Assembly: GCF_002608565.1 (NCBI RefSeq)
Contig: NZ_LIXM01000022.1
Span: 1-64,000, forward strand
From: Vibrio sp. PID17_43
GTDB lineage: Bacteria; Pseudomonadota; Gammaproteobacteria; Enterobacterales; Vibrionaceae
Direction of reading: 5' to 3'
Length of the DNA: 64,000 nucleotides
Positions 43,201-52,919 of the stretch are shown here, one piece after another. Numbering within the stretch: the stretch's first letter is position 1; each line of letters begins with the position of its first letter. The position numbers were made by a program, and so were the translations under genes. The notes beneath the pieces are model-generated. The model made no database searches. It worked only from the letters and a program-made list of their open reading frames with translations, and was not told where the DNA came from.

Positions 43201-45095
43201 TATTCTTCCTCACCTTTTTTCAGCAAACCGTGCTTCTTCAGGTGAACAAGCAGAATGGAAATCGCGGCAGGTGTAATACCCGAAATGCGTGATGCAATAC
43301 CGATGCTTTCTGGTTTTGCGTCTGTCAATTTTGCGACGACTTCGTTAGACAGGCCTTTCACGTCTTTGTAATCCAAATCGACGGGCAGCTTGGTGTTTTC
43401 ATGACGTAAAGACTTTTCGATTTCTTCTTGCTGACGCTTGATGTAACCATCGTATTTTACTTGAATTTCAACTTGTTCAGCGGCTTGTTGATCTTCCAGC
43501 GTCGGAGCAAAAGCATCCAGTTGCGTCAATTGTGAATAAGTGATCTCTGGACGACGCAAAAGATCCTCACCGCTTGCTTCACGCGCCATTGGGGTTTTTA
43601 ACAACTTGTTTAGTTCGTCAATACCTGCCGAGTTTGGATTCATCCAAGTCGACTTCAGACGCTGACGCTCGGTTTCCATGTTGTTAATTTTCTCGTTGAA
43701 ACGCGCCCAACGAGCATCATCAATCAAACCAAGTTCACGCGCTTTTTCTGTCAGACGTAGGTCGGCATTGTCTTCGCGCAGCAACAAACGGTATTCCGCA
43801 CGAGAAGTGAACATACGGTACGGTTCTTTGGTACCCATGGTCGACAAATCGTCAATTAACACCCCCATGTAGGCTTGGTCACGACGAGGACTCCAACCTT
43901 CTTTGTCTTGGCTGTGCAAACTTGCGTTTAGGCCAGCCATCAGACCTTGTGCTGCCGCTTCTTCGTAGCCGGTTGTTCCGTTGATTTGGCCAGCAAAGAA
44001 CAAACCGCTAATGAATTTCGTCTCGTAAGTGTGCTTCAAATCGCGAGGGTCGAAGAAATCGTACTCAATCGCGTAACCAGGACGAACGATATGTGCATTC
44101 TCAAAACCTTTCATTGAGCGCACAATTTGCACTTGAACGTCAAACGGCAAACTGGTGGAAATACCATTTGGGTATAACTCATGCGTCGTTAGGCCTTCTG
44201 GCTCGATGAAGATTTGGTGACTGTTCTTATCCGCAAAGCGCATCACTTTGTCTTCGATAGACGGGCAGTAGCGCGGGCCAATCCCTTCGATCACACCAGC
44301 ATACATTGGGCTGCGATCAAGATTATTACGGATCACTTCATGCGTTTGCTCATTGGTGTGCGTAATGAAACACGGAATTTGGCGTGGATGATGATCACGT
44401 TTCCCCATGAAAGAAAACACAGGGGTTGGATTATCACCATGTTGAGCTTCAAGCACTGAGAAATCAACGCTGCGAGCATCAATGCGTGGCGGTGTACCCG
44501 TTTTTAGACGATCCACGCGGAACGGCAGTTCTCGCAGTCGATCCGCTAACGCGATCGATGGTGGATCACCAGCACGGCCACCAGAAGAGCTTTCTAAACC
44601 AATATGGATCTTACCGCCCAAGAAGGTGCCCACGGTTAATACTACGGCTTTTGCTTGGAATTTAAGCCCCATTTGAGTAACGACACCCACGACGCGATCC
44701 TGCTCGATGATGAGATCGTCCACCGATTGTTGAAATAGCGTTAGGTTTGGTGCATTTTCAAGTGCATCACGCACGTAAGCTTTGTATAACGCGCGATCAG
44801 CTTGAGCACGTGTTGCTCGAACTGCTGGCCCTTTTGAAGCATTGAGTGTTCGAAATTGAATACCTGCGTGATCAATAGCTTGCGCCATCAAACCGCCCAT
44901 AGCATCCACTTCTTTAACTAAGTGACCTTTACCAATACCACCAATGGCTGGATTACAAGACATCTGGCCTAATGTATCGATGTTATGGGTAAGGAGAAGT
45001 GTTTTTTGTCCTGTGCGTGCAGATGCAAGTGCGGCTTCCGTTCCTGCGTGTCCGCCACCGACAACAATGACGTCAAAGTTTTCGTGATAAAGCAT
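43200..45095 (-). CDS. mnmG: tRNA uridine 5-carboxymethylaminomethyl modification enzyme MnmG
   Basis: FAD enzyme that with MnmE makes cmnm5U34 in tRNAs. The 631 residues begin [21 protein letters not shown] (FAD loop near 9-20), with [18 protein letters not shown], the catalytic-cysteine region [16 protein letters not shown], and the C-terminal helical domain ([22 protein letters not shown]) that meets MnmE. It borders oriC and is transcribed away from it, as in E. coli (gidA). A TAAAAT-like -10 lies at about 45148-45153. Confidence 0.98.
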   Translation of the reverse strand: MLYHENFDVIVVGGGHAGTEAALASARTGQKTLLLTHNIDTLGQMSCNPAIGGIGKGHLVKEVDAMGGLMAQAIDHAGIQFRTLNASKGPAVRATRAQADRALYKAYVRDALENAPNLTLFQQSVDDLIIEQDRVVGVVTQMGLKFQAKAVVLTVGTFLGGKIHIGLESSSGGRAGDPPSIALADRLRELPFRVDRLKTGTPPRIDARSVDFSVLEAQHGDNPTPVFSFMGKRDHHPRQIPCFITHTNEQTHEVIRNNLDRSPMYAGVIEGIGPRYCPSIEDKVMRFADKNSHQIFIEPEGLTTHELYPNGISTSLPFDVQVQIVRSMKGFENAHIVRPGYAIEYDFFDPRDLKHTYETKFISGLFFAGQINGTTGYEEAAAQGLMAGLNASLHSQDKEGWSPRRDQAYMGVLIDDLSTMGTKEPYRMFTSRAEYRLLLREDNADLRLTEKARELGLIDDARWARFNEKINNMETERQRLKSTWMNPNSAGIDELNKLLKTPMAREASGEDLLRRPEITYSQLTQLDAFAPTLEDQQAAEQVEIQVKYDGYIKRQQEEIEKSLRHENTKLPVDLDYKDVKGLSNEVVAKLTDAKPESIGIASRISGITPAAISILLVHLKKHGLLKKGEEE

Positions 45096-45223
45096 GAACT
45101 GACCTCAGGTATTCAAAGGATTTAATAGACAGATAAAAAAGAGCGGCATTTTACCTTTTTTCTCTGTAGGAGAGAATTGTTTTCTCTCTTTTCATATTTT
45201 AGTCTTCAAGATTATATATATAA

Positions 45224-45261
45224 GATCTATATATATGATCTTTTATTAGATCTATTATTAG
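45224..45261 (+). repeat. oriC DNA unwinding element, three 13-mers
   Basis: GATCTATATATAT (45224-45236), GATCTTTTATTAG (45237-45249) and GATCTATTATTAG (45249-45261, sharing one base) match the E. coli 13-mer form GATCTnTTnTTTT. An AT-rich (TA)n stretch precedes them at 45212-45223. This is where DnaA-ATP should open the duplex. Confidence 0.93.
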
Positions 45262-45274
45262 GATCGAGTGCTTC

Positions 45275-45283
45275 TGTGGATAA
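45275..45283 (-). promoter_or_regulatory. DnaA box R1
   Basis: TGTGGATAA on the + strand, i.e. a perfect TTATCCACA on the minus strand, 13 bp from the last 13-mer. It corresponds to R1 of E. coli oriC. Confidence 0.92.
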
Positions 45284-45380
45284 GTGGAAAATGATCAACA
45301 AGAACATGGATCTTTTTTGGATCATATCTTGTGATCATGGTTTGATCTACATGCGAGTATCCTGGGATCAAAATCGGTAG

Positions 45381-45389
45381 TTATACACA
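45381..45389 (+). promoter_or_regulatory. DnaA box R2
   Basis: TTATACACA, identical to R2 in E. coli oriC. Confidence 0.88.
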
Positions 45390-45454
45390 GGGGGAAGACG
45401 AGGACAAAGTTGTTAGTTGGATAACTAAAGGAAATTAACCGGATCTTACTATAC

Positions 45455-45463
45455 TTATCCACA
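45455..45463 (+). promoter_or_regulatory. DnaA box R4
   Basis: A perfect TTATCCACA on the mioC side, in the position and orientation of R4. Confidence 0.92.
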
Positions 45464-45571
45464 GTTCGATTGGGTGAATTTTGAGCGGTTGAGCATTAGG
45501 TTTTGCAAAAAGTTATTCACTCGGTTGGGAATAGAGCCGCAAAGCGACTCTGAAAAGAGGGTGTTTGGCCG

Positions 45572-46006
45572 TTAGAAGCGATCGATATGTTCGTTTAGCC
45601 ATGCTTCAGCGGCGTCTTCAGGTACGGCATGACTGAGTACATCAATCTTTAAGCAATCTGCGATTGGTGTTGCACCAATGTCTTCTAGCAGGTCATGCGC
45701 GTGTTGGCCTGCAGCACAGAAGGTATCGTAGCTTGAATCACCAATTGCAATCACTGCAAACTTCACGTCTGCCATCTTAGGTGGTGTGTTCTGCAGTGCC
45801 GCAATGAAAGGCTGGATGTTATCTGGGTAATCTCCGGCACCGTGCGTGGAAGTGATTACTAGCCATGTGCCTTGGTTGTCGATTGAGGCCAATTCTGGTT
45901 GGTTGTGGATCGTGGTTTCAAATCCCTTTTCATTGAGTAGATCACTAAGGTGATCACCGACGTATTCTGCGCCACCTAGTGTACTACCTGTAATAATATG
46001 GATCAT
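45572..46006 (-). CDS. mioC: FMN-binding protein MioC (flavodoxin-like)
   Basis: A 144-residue flavodoxin-like protein. The FMN phosphate loop is [13 protein letters not shown] near residues 7-19, and the isoalloxazine contacts lie in [11 protein letters not shown] and [11 protein letters not shown]. coli MioC has been linked to biotin synthase electron supply. Transcription runs into oriC, where in E. coli it modulates initiation. The start is at 46006, after an AAGGAAG-type site. Confidence 0.94.
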   Translation of the reverse strand: MIHIITGSTLGGAEYVGDHLSDLLNEKGFETTIHNQPELASIDNQGTWLVITSTHGAGDYPDNIQPFIAALQNTPPKMADVKFAVIAIGDSSYDTFCAAGQHAHDLLEDIGATPIADCLKIDVLSHAVPEDAAEAWLNEHIDRF

Positions 46007-46065
46007 ATTTCTTCCTTATAAAGCTATACCAACGCCTTGTCGGTTTTACGCTTAAGCGTCAGTAC

Positions 46066-46110
46066 AAAAAGAAACGCGGTGGTAAGCTTTAGCCTAACAC
46101 CGCGCGTTTT
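46066..46110 (-). terminator. Terminator of mnmE
   Basis: On the minus strand AAACGCGCGGTG, a ~15-nt loop and CCACCGCGTTT are followed by CTTTTT. It starts right after the mnmE stop and isolates mioC from mnmE. Confidence 0.75.
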
Positions 46111-46111
46111 A

Positions 46112-47473
46112 TTATTTACCGATACAGAATGAGGAGAAGATTCGGCCGAGGAGGTCATCAGAGCTGAATTCACCGGTAATCTCATTCAAGTGCTGCTGAG
46201 TAATACGCAGCTCTTCTGCCAAAATTTCCCCAGCCATATAGCCTTCAAGCTGCTCTTGGCCGATTTGAAGATGCTGAGCAGCACGCTCTAGCGCATCTAG
46301 ATGGCGACGGCGAGCCATAAAGCCGCCTTCTGTATTGCCTGAGAAGCCCATGCACTCTTTTAAGTGAGTGCGTAAAGCATCCACACCCGCGCCTGTTTTC
46401 GCAGAAAGGCGAATCAACGTTGGAGCATTCACATGGCAGATCCCCATCTCTTCACCGGTTTGATCCGCTTTGTTGCGGATCACTGTCATGCCGATGTTGT
46501 TTGGCAGGCGATCAACAAAGTCAGGCCAGATGTCCTTTGGATCCGTTGCATCAGTTGTCGTGCCGTCTACCATGAACAGTACACGGTCAGCTTGAGCAAT
46601 TTCATCCCATGCGCGTTCGATACCGATTTTTTCAACTTCATCTGAAGCGTCACGCAGACCTGCAGTGTCAATGATGTGCAGCGGCATACCATCAATATGG
46701 ATGTGCTCACGTAGCACGTCACGGGTGGTACCCGCGATATCCGTGACGATAGCCGACTCTTTGCCTGACAGTGCGTTCAGTAGGCTCGATTTACCCGCAT
46801 TAGGACGGCCAGCAATCACGACTTTCATGCCTTCACGCATGATAGCGCCTTGGTTTGCTTCTTTGCGTACTGCATCGAGGTTATCGATGATCATTTGTAG
46901 GTCGCCAGACACTTTACCATCGGCCAAAAAGTCGATTTCTTCTTCAGGGAAGTCAATCGCAGCTTCCACGTAAATACGTAAGTGGATCAGCGATTCCACC
47001 AGCGTTTGGATGCGTTGTGAGAACTGACCTTGCAGTGATTGCAGTGCTGATTTTGCTGCTTCTTCTGAGCTTGCATCAATCAGGTCGGCAATCGCTTCTG
47101 CTTGAGTTAGGTCCATCTTATCGTTCAGGAAGGCGCGCTCTGAGAACTCACCAGGACGAGCGGCACGTACGCCATCAATGCCGAGAATACGCTTCATCAG
47201 CATGTCCATTACCACTGGGCCGCCGTGACCTTGCAGCTCAAGCACGTCTTCGCCTGTGAACGAGTGTGGGTTAGGGAAGTACAGTGCAATACCTTGGTCC
47301 AGTACGGAGCCATCTTCTGCTTGGAATGGCAGATACTCTGCGTAGCGAGGCTTTAGCGTCTTACCAGTGACTTCTTGCGCCACTTGATTGGCCTTAGGGC
47401 CAGAAACACGAATAATGCCAACACCGCCACGACCCGGTGCGGTTGCTTGAGCGACAATCGTATCTGTAGTCAT
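46112..47473 (-). CDS. mnmE: tRNA modification GTPase MnmE
   Basis: GTPase partner of MnmG in cmnm5U34 synthesis. The 453 residues have an N-terminal folate-binding domain ([16 protein letters not shown]), a helical domain, an inserted G domain with G1 GRPNAGKSS at 222-230, DIAGTTRD and DTAGLRD, and a C-terminal CIGK with the essential Cys450. It lies across oriC from its partner mnmG, downstream of yidC. Confidence 0.98.
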   Translation of the reverse strand: MTTDTIVAQATAPGRGGVGIIRVSGPKANQVAQEVTGKTLKPRYAEYLPFQAEDGSVLDQGIALYFPNPHSFTGEDVLELQGHGGPVVMDMLMKRILGIDGVRAARPGEFSERAFLNDKMDLTQAEAIADLIDASSEEAAKSALQSLQGQFSQRIQTLVESLIHLRIYVEAAIDFPEEEIDFLADGKVSGDLQMIIDNLDAVRKEANQGAIMREGMKVVIAGRPNAGKSSLLNALSGKESAIVTDIAGTTRDVLREHIHIDGMPLHIIDTAGLRDASDEVEKIGIERAWDEIAQADRVLFMVDGTTTDATDPKDIWPDFVDRLPNNIGMTVIRNKADQTGEEMGICHVNAPTLIRLSAKTGAGVDALRTHLKECMGFSGNTEGGFMARRRHLDALERAAQHLQIGQEQLEGYMAGEILAEELRITQQHLNEITGEFSSDDLLGRIFSSFCIGK

Positions 47474-47562
47474 AATCTTGCCTTTTGAGCTGGGCTATAG
47501 GGTTTACACCCCTAGGGAGCCAGAACCAATTAATTAGCTGAATTGTAATCAGCCAAAAACAA

Positions 47563-47592
47563 AAAGGCGACCTTTTGGCCGCCTTTCTTATG
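47563..47592 (-). terminator. Terminator of the rpmH-rnpA-yidD-yidC unit
   Basis: On the minus strand GGCGGCC, loop AAAA and GGTCGCC are followed by TTTTTGTTTTT. It lies 15 bp after the yidC stop. Confidence 0.82.
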
Positions 47593-47606
47593 CTTTTCTA
47601 TCAAGG

Positions 47607-49229
47607 TTACTTAGTGTGTAAGCCTTTTTTCTCCAGTGCTTTGTAAATCAAAGTCTGCTGGATAAGCGTAACGATGTTCGACACCAACCAGTATAGAACT
47701 AGGCCTGATGGGAAGAACAAGAAGAAGAAGGTAAACATAACCGGCATAAAGGTCATGATCTTCTGCTGCATTGGATCCGTTACGGTTGTTGGACTCATCT
47801 TCTGGATTAGGAACATAGACGCACCCATCAGTAGAGGCAGGATGTAGTATGGGTCCTGCGCTGAAAGGTCATGAATCCAACCGAAGAATGGTGAGTGACG
47901 TAACTCAACCGATTCCATTAGTGCCCAGTATAGTGCGATGAAGATAGGCATCTGTAGAAGAAGAGGTAAACAGCCACCCAGTGGGTTTACTTTCTCTTTC
48001 TTGTACAGTTCCATCATTTCTTGGCTCATGCGCTGACGGTCATCACCGATGCGCTCACGCATTGCTTGCAGCTTAGGCTGTAGCATGCGCATTTTGGCCA
48101 TAGATGTGTATTGCGCTTTTGTTAGTGGGTACATGGCACCACGAACAATGAATGTCAGTAGAATAATCGCCACACCCCAGTTGCCAACAAAGCCGTGAAT
48201 CGTATCGAGCAACCAGTGTAGTGGCTGAGCAATAAACCATAACCAACCGTAATCTACGGTAAGGTTAAGATTAGGTGCGACTTGCGCCATCTGGTCTTGC
48301 AGTTTTGGACCAACCCAAAGTGTCGCAGTAAAGTTTGCACTGCCACCATCTGCGATAGTCTTATTCGGCATGCGAATACCGATATCACCCAGATTACCAA
48401 TCACTCGAGTGTAGATAGTCGTACCTGGCTCATCACGTGGGATCCAAGCTGATGCAAAGTAGTGTTGAATAATAGCAGCCCAACCTTGTCCATTTGGTAG
48501 ATTTACCGACAGATTGCGATCTCGCATGTCATCAAAGCTGTACTTTTCGTACTTAACATTTTCTGTTGAGTAAGCGCCACCAAGGTAAGTTGGCATGGTG
48601 ATACTACCACCCGCGTCCATTAAGTTATGGCGTAAATGCGCGTACATACCTAGTGCCGCATTGTTGCCTGACTTATTGACAATATCGTACTCAACGTTCA
48701 TGGCATAGCTACCACGTTTAAGTACGTAAGTCTTGGTATAGTCTATGCCATTTGCAGTAAAGGTCATTGGAACGCGCAGTTCGTCTTGGCCTTCAGCGAG
48801 CGTAAAGCTATCTGCACTCACGTTGTAGTGAGGGCGGTTAGTGCTGCTAACATCGATACCTTGAGGGCCCACGAGACCGCTTTGAGCGATATATTGGTGA
48901 CCTTGGGTATCTTGTAACAGAACGAATGGGTCTGATGAGTCGAGCTCAGCAGCGTATTGGTTTAGATCGGCATGTACCACATCGCCACCAATGGTGTCGA
49001 TCGACAGAGTTAAAACATCAGTCGTTACTGTGATAGTTTTTGCTGATGCTTGTTGTTGACCCGGAACTGGATCAAGCTCATCCGCAAAAGATGGTGCAGG
49101 TAGAGTACTGCTTGATTGAGCCTGTTCAACCGCTTGAGGTGCTGGATTCTTTGCGACTTGCCATTGTTGGAATAGCAAGAAAGAAACCAGTGCCAGAGCG
49201 ATGAGCAGGATATTACGTTGAGAATCCAT
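47607..49229 (-). CDS. yidC: Membrane protein insertase YidC
   Basis: Inserts and folds inner-membrane proteins alone or with SecYEG, including F0 subunit c. The 540 residues have an N-terminal anchor ([18 protein letters not shown], about residues 5-22), a large periplasmic beta domain (about 50-330) and the conserved five-helix core with [24 protein letters not shown] and [20 protein letters not shown]. It follows yidD by 2 bp in the classic rpmH-rnpA-yidD-yidC order. Confidence 0.98.
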   Translation of the reverse strand: MDSQRNILLIALALVSFLLFQQWQVAKNPAPQAVEQAQSSSTLPAPSFADELDPVPGQQQASAKTITVTTDVLTLSIDTIGGDVVHADLNQYAAELDSSDPFVLLQDTQGHQYIAQSGLVGPQGIDVSSTNRPHYNVSADSFTLAEGQDELRVPMTFTANGIDYTKTYVLKRGSYAMNVEYDIVNKSGNNAALGMYAHLRHNLMDAGGSITMPTYLGGAYSTENVKYEKYSFDDMRDRNLSVNLPNGQGWAAIIQHYFASAWIPRDEPGTTIYTRVIGNLGDIGIRMPNKTIADGGSANFTATLWVGPKLQDQMAQVAPNLNLTVDYGWLWFIAQPLHWLLDTIHGFVGNWGVAIILLTFIVRGAMYPLTKAQYTSMAKMRMLQPKLQAMRERIGDDRQRMSQEMMELYKKEKVNPLGGCLPLLLQMPIFIALYWALMESVELRHSPFFGWIHDLSAQDPYYILPLLMGASMFLIQKMSPTTVTDPMQQKIMTFMPVMFTFFFLFFPSGLVLYWLVSNIVTLIQQTLIYKALEKKGLHTK

Positions 49230-49231
49230 CG

Positions 49232-49489
49232 TTATTTATCTCTGTCTTGTTTTTGGACTGGTGGAATGGGGTCATACCCCCCTTCATTCAAAGGGTGGCA
49301 TTTTAATAGACGTTTGCCTGATAACCAACACCCTTTTACAAAACCGTGAGCTCTCAGAGCTTCTAAAGCATAAGTTGAGCAGGTTGGAGTAAATCGGCAT
49401 CGAGGACCAATCAGAGGGCTTATAAACCAACGGTAGAGATAAATGAGCCCAATGGCTATCCACGAGAGGGGCGAGACAGGCGATGCCAT
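49232..49489 (-). CDS. yidD: Membrane protein insertion efficiency factor YidD
   Basis: An 85-residue protein with the family signature [19 protein letters not shown] near residues 31-49 and the ending NEGGYDPIP. It acts near the Sec-YidC path on the inner face of the membrane. It overlaps rnpA by 34 bp in another frame, so translation is coupled. Confidence 0.96.
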   Translation of the reverse strand: MASPVSPLSWIAIGLIYLYRWFISPLIGPRCRFTPTCSTYALEALRAHGFVKGCWLSGKRLLKCHPLNEGGYDPIPPVQKQDRDK

Positions 49490-49812
49490 AGCTTATCAAA
49501 CAACTTTAAAATTTCCTCATTGCTTAAATCTTGCGCGCTTTTCTTAGCAATCACAACAAAATCTTTGTTTGGAAGCTGATGTTGTTTGTTACGAAAGCTT
49601 TCACGAGCCAAACGTTTAAAACGGTTTCGGCCAACGGCGGTTTTGATTTGCTTTTTCGGAACGGCTAAACCTAGTCGAGGATGAGATAGGTCGTTATTAC
49701 GAGCAATGATGGTGAAATGAGGCGAACCAGCACGATGAGCTTGCTGGAAGACGTTTTGATAATGCTCGGGAGTTAACAAACGTAACTCCCGATTAAACGC
49801 GAACGTGTTCAA
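49456..49812 (-). CDS. rnpA: Ribonuclease P protein component
   Basis: Basic 118-residue protein cofactor of RNase P, which trims tRNA 5' ends. The RNR motif is in [14 protein letters not shown] near residues 61-74, and [17 protein letters not shown] starts the fold. The start codon is TTG at 49812, 13 bp after the rpmH stop. Its end overlaps yidD by 34 bp. Confidence 0.96.
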   Translation of the reverse strand: MNTFAFNRELRLLTPEHYQNVFQQAHRAGSPHFTIIARNNDLSHPRLGLAVPKKQIKTAVGRNRFKRLARESFRNKQHQLPNKDFVVIAKKSAQDLSNEEILKLFDKLWHRLSRPSRG

Positions 49813-49825
49813 AATAAACTAATGA

Positions 49826-49960
49826 TTATTTTGATAGGCGCGCACGGCCTTTTGCACGACGTGCGTTAATAACTTTACGACCGTTCTTAGTTGCCATGCG
49901 AGCACGGAAGCCGTGAGTACGCTTGCGCTTTAGAACTGTAGGTTGAAAAGTGCGTTTCAT
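49826..49960 (-). CDS. rpmH: 50S ribosomal protein L34
   Basis: A 44-residue, very basic protein: it begins [20 protein letters not shown] and ends GRARLSK, the full L34 sequence. It is too short for a 60-codon ORF cut-off. The ATG at 49960 follows AAAGGTAATT. It leads the rpmH-rnpA-yidD-yidC unit, from the promoter at 50089-50117 through a ~120-nt leader with several hairpins. Confidence 0.98.
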
Positions 49961-50023
49961 GATAATTACCTTTACTGATCAGTAGTTTTAGGTTCTTGTT
50001 AAACCCGGCGTGGGCAATATGCT

Positions 50024-50086
50024 TTCTTTATATAAAGAAGCTCTTTATATAGAGAAGAACAACCGACGCCTCTCAACAAAGAGGCG
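50024..50086 (-). promoter_or_regulatory. Structured 5' leader of rpmH mRNA
   Basis: The leader contains a perfect 7-bp hairpin (CGCCTCT/AGAGGCG, 50067-50086) right at the predicted transcript start, then an imperfect palindrome around TTTATATAGAG (50042-50055) and a perfect 16-bp palindrome TTCTTTATATAAAGAA (50024-50039). Their role is not known to me. Confidence 0.6.
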
Positions 50087-50088
50087 GA

Positions 50089-50117
50089 ATTGTAATCACA
50101 CTCACATAATGTGTCAA
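50089..50117 (-). promoter_or_regulatory. Promoter of rpmH-rnpA
   Basis: The minus strand shows a perfect TTGACA (50112-50117), a 17-bp spacer and TACAAT (50089-50094). This is a near-consensus sigma-70 promoter, as expected for a ribosomal protein gene. Confidence 0.88.
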
Positions 50118-50203
50118 TGACTCATGAGTATGAAATTCCGGCCGGGCGATTATACGTAGTGTGAGTAAAATCTCAAGGATCGATTGATCTTGATGCTTGA
50201 TCT

Positions 50204-50941
50204 TTACTCGATTCCCCCTTGGTTAAGGAATTTTTGTAATCTTGGATCCTGTGGATTGTCGAAAATATCCTGTGGAGAACCTTGTTCGACAATGTTACCC
50301 TCAGCCATGAAGATCACTCGATCCGCGACCTCTTTAGCGAATTGCATTTCGTGTGTGACCACTAGCATGGTTTGGTGCTGATTGGCTAACTTCTTCATTA
50401 ATGACAATACTTCGCCAACCCACTCAGGGTCGAGTGCGGAGGTCGGTTCATCAAAAAGCAACAGTTCTGGTTGTAAGGCCATTGCGCGACCAATACCGAC
50501 ACGTTGCTGCTGACCACCTGAAAGGGCGGCAGGGTAGCTATCTCCTTTGCTCCCAAGACCGATATCATCGAGGATTTGCTGGGCGCGCTTCATTGCTTGG
50601 TCTTTTTTCCAACCGCGCACCGTGATCAAGCCTTCAGCGATGTTCTGACGCGCATTCATATGAGAAAATAACGCATAATTCTGGAAAACAAACCCAGTGC
50701 GGCGGCGCAGAGCTAATACTTCGGCTTTGGTATGCTTTTGTGTATCAACTGAGATGTCATCGATGGTGATGCGACCTTCATCCGCTTGCTCAAGGAAGTT
50801 AATGGTGCGCAGCAGTGTCGATTTACCCGTACCGCTAGATCCGATAATCACAATGATCTCACCTTGTTTAATATCGAGATCAATGCCTTTGAGTACTTCA
50901 GTCTCGCCAAAGCGCTTGTGGATATTTTCTAATTTGATCAT
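50204..50941 (-). CDS. Polar amino acid ABC transporter, ATP-binding protein
   Basis: A 245-residue ABC ATPase: Walker [10 protein letters not shown] near residue 34, Q-loop FVFQNYALF, signature [14 protein letters not shown], Walker [16 protein letters not shown] and the switch His in VVTHEM. It belongs to the GlnQ/HisP family that serves polar amino acids; the substrate (for example Arg, Gln or cystine) cannot be told from sequence alone. It overlaps the permease gene by 4 bp, so the three genes form one leftward importer operon. Confidence 0.94.
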   Translation of the reverse strand: MIKLENIHKRFGETEVLKGIDLDIKQGEIIVIIGSSGTGKSTLLRTINFLEQADEGRITIDDISVDTQKHTKAEVLALRRRTGFVFQNYALFSHMNARQNIAEGLITVRGWKKDQAMKRAQQILDDIGLGSKGDSYPAALSGGQQQRVGIGRAMALQPELLLFDEPTSALDPEWVGEVLSLMKKLANQHQTMLVVTHEMQFAKEVADRVIFMAEGNIVEQGSPQDIFDNPQDPRLQKFLNQGGIE

Positions 50942-51609
50942 CGTACGTATGCCTTATTCAATTTCACTTCTGCCCAAATTTGCACGCGAGTCAACACCAC
51001 CACGACGCCCCAATAAATCAGTGCGACAGCTAAGAAGGCTTCAAAGAAACGGAAACTCGATGAGGCTTCCATTTGTGCTTTGGCCATGATTTCTGCCACA
51101 CCAAGTGTGAAGGCGAGGGATGTCGACTTAATCATATCAATGAAGTAATTCATTAATGATGGCAAAGCAACGCGTGTCGCTTGAGGCAAAATGACGCGGC
51201 GCATCGCTTGTGTGGTCGTCATACCCACTGACAAGCTGGCTTCCATTTGGCTACGATCAATGCCGATAATAGCGGCACGAATACTCTCTGCCATGTAAGC
51301 GGCAAAGTGTAGAGTTAAGCCAATGACCGCCGCAGAAAAGGCATCGAGTCCGACCATGAAAGGGAACACTTGCGGCAAGCCATAGTAAAGCAAAAACAGT
51401 TGCACCAACAACGGAGTGCCACGGAAGAAACTGATATATAGCTGACTCAATTGATCAAGAACTGGGAGCTTAAAAACACGAATATTGGCTAAAATGACGG
51501 CTAAAATCAGTGAAAAGATTAACCCCCATGTGGCCATTTCCATGGTTGTGCCAAGGTACTTGAGTAGTATCGGCAGTAGCTCTAACATGTAATTAAAATC
51601 AAATCCCAT
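50938..51609 (-). CDS. Polar amino acid ABC transporter, permease
   Basis: A 223-residue HisM/GlnP-type permease with about five membrane helices. The EAA loop that docks the ATPase is [22 protein letters not shown] near residues 124-145. The N-terminal half has [15 protein letters not shown] and the typical [22 protein letters not shown] single permease gene implies a homodimer. It lies between the binding-protein and ATPase genes. Confidence 0.94.
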   Translation of the reverse strand: MGFDFNYMLELLPILLKYLGTTMEMATWGLIFSLILAVILANIRVFKLPVLDQLSQLYISFFRGTPLLVQLFLLYYGLPQVFPFMVGLDAFSAAVIGLTLHFAAYMAESIRAAIIGIDRSQMEASLSVGMTTTQAMRRVILPQATRVALPSLMNYFIDMIKSTSLAFTLGVAEIMAKAQMEASSSFRFFEAFLAVALIYWGVVVVLTRVQIWAEVKLNKAYVR

Positions 51610-51624
51610 ACGACTTACCTTGAG

Positions 51625-51656
51625 AAAAGAAAAGGTGGAATACGAAGTTCCACCTT
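51625..51656 (-). terminator. Intercistronic hairpin in the ABC operon
   Basis: On the minus strand AAGGTGGAA, a 7-nt loop and TTCCACCTT are followed by TTCTTTTC. It lies between the binding-protein gene and the permease gene, where partial termination or 3' protection often raises the amount of binding protein. Confidence 0.75.
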
Positions 51657-51712
51657 GTCATTGAGTTAAAAGGATGCGAGATAAAGCGCTGCGTCCTACA
51701 AAGAAGAGAAGT

Positions 51713-52474
51713 TTATTTCGTGATGTCAGCACCAAACCATTTCACCGAAATCTTCTCTACTGTACCGTCGGCACGCATTTCAGTGAGCGCTTTGTTGACG
51801 TGTTCCTGTAGAGTACGACCTTTCTCGTTGTCGACGAATGGCCAAGCATTTTCAATGGTTTCAAACGGTTCGCCTGCTAGTTCTAGTGGCAGACTAGTTT
51901 TCTTAATCAACTCTAACGCAGACAAGCGATCCATGATGAAGGCATCAGCGCGGCCAAGTGCGACATCGTGCTCGATACCCGTGTCGTAAGTTTTGATATT
52001 GATCTTGCCGTCTTTATCGTGGCTTCGTAATAATTGCTCAAAGTTTGAACCTAAATTCACCGCGACGGTTTTTCCTGCTAGATCTTCGATGCCTTTGATG
52101 TTGTCGTTACCTTTACGTACCGTAATTTGTGCACCATCTACCACATAAGGGTCTGCGAAAAGATATTTGGCTTTACGTGCGTCGGTCATGGTTATTTGGT
52201 TTGAGATGGTATCAATGCGGCCCGTTTCTAACAGGCCAAATAACCCGGAAAAGTTCGCAGTCACGTACTCGATCTTGTAGCCGTTACGTTTACCAATCTC
52301 ATCCCACATATCCACTTCAAAGCCTTGAAGCTTGTCTTGTTTAACAAAAGTGAATGGGAAGTAGCGACCTGACATACCCACTTTAACTTCCGTCGCGGCT
52401 GTATCGACAGCGGCTTGAACGGTGGCAGCAGATAAAGCGAAGGCGGCGACGGCAACCTTAATCCAGTTTTTCAT
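51713..52474 (-). CDS. Polar amino acid ABC transporter, periplasmic binding protein
   Basis: A 253-residue precursor with a signal peptide (MKNWIKVAVAAFALSAATVQA) and a type II (SBP family 3) binding fold: VGMSGRYFPFTFV, LQGFEVDMWDEIGKRNG and the TMTDARKAKYLFADPYV segment. The Asp of the GFEVDM-type motif usually contacts the ligand amino group. First gene of the importer operon, lying between dnaA and rpmH in opposite direction to dnaA. Confidence 0.94.
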   Translation of the reverse strand: MKNWIKVAVAAFALSAATVQAAVDTAATEVKVGMSGRYFPFTFVKQDKLQGFEVDMWDEIGKRNGYKIEYVTANFSGLFGLLETGRIDTISNQITMTDARKAKYLFADPYVVDGAQITVRKGNDNIKGIEDLAGKTVAVNLGSNFEQLLRSHDKDGKINIKTYDTGIEHDVALGRADAFIMDRLSALELIKKTSLPLELAGEPFETIENAWPFVDNEKGRTLQEHVNKALTEMRADGTVEKISVKWFGADITK

Positions 52475-52668
52475 AATGCATCTCCAAATTTTTATAGTTG
52501 GAAATACTACTGGTAATGTACTCAGTTAGATAAATAACCAAGTGAAATAACCTATAAGTTAGAGTAATAAGCTGCTTTTTATGGTTAAAAATCAAACCGA
52601 GGAAATGTTAGAGATTTAAGGGGTCCCCTACTTGATGTGATACAACAATCCAGTAAAAAAGCTCGAAC

Positions 52669-52869
52669 GATCGATCTGCTGAGAAAATTCATGCACAGAG
52701 TTATCACCAATTTGATGATCGACGGCTTTATGCCCAAATGTGGATCATTGTGTGGGCAACTATGGGGCAAGGTGTGTTGATCTCATCAAGTTTGGGGGAA
52801 TAATTGTGAATAAGTTAGATCTTATTCACTGGATCACCGATCAATTGCTAGCGATCTTGGTTATCAACA
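52669..52869 (+). promoter_or_regulatory. dnaA upstream region rich in GATC and DnaA-box-like sites
   Basis: The 445-bp gap before dnaA holds nine GATC sites in 188 bp (52669, 52673, 52717, 52743, 52779, 52818, 52832, 52839, 52853). It also holds DnaA-box-like 9-mers TTATTCACT (52822), TTATCAACA (52861) and TGTGGATCA (52739, inverse). SeqA sequestration and DnaA autorepression are expected by analogy with E. coli. I could not choose a single promoter with confidence. The 52475-52668 part shows nothing clear. Confidence 0.7.
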
Positions 52870-52919
52870 GGTAAAATTGCCAGTCTTTTCCGATAATTCA
52901 AATATTCAGTGGGGGCACC

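Larger units (their letters stand above)
45100..45570. other. oriC: Chromosome 1 replication origin (oriC)
   Basis: The mnmG-mioC gap has the E. coli-like oriC plan. Three AT-rich 13-mers sit on the mnmG side, followed by DnaA boxes in the R1, R2, R4 order and orientation. I count eleven GATC sites (45224, 45237, 45249, 45262, 45293, 45309, 45320, 45333, 45344, 45366 and 45442). A further weak box, TTATTCACT, is at 45513. Dam methylation and SeqA binding are expected. Flanking genes and elements match published Vibrio oriC1. Confidence 0.96.

Noticed and set aside
45177..45380. A 67-codon frame across the mnmG-mioC gap
   Set aside because: It spans the 13-mers and DnaA boxes of oriC, and its composition is that of the AT-rich origin, not of a protein.
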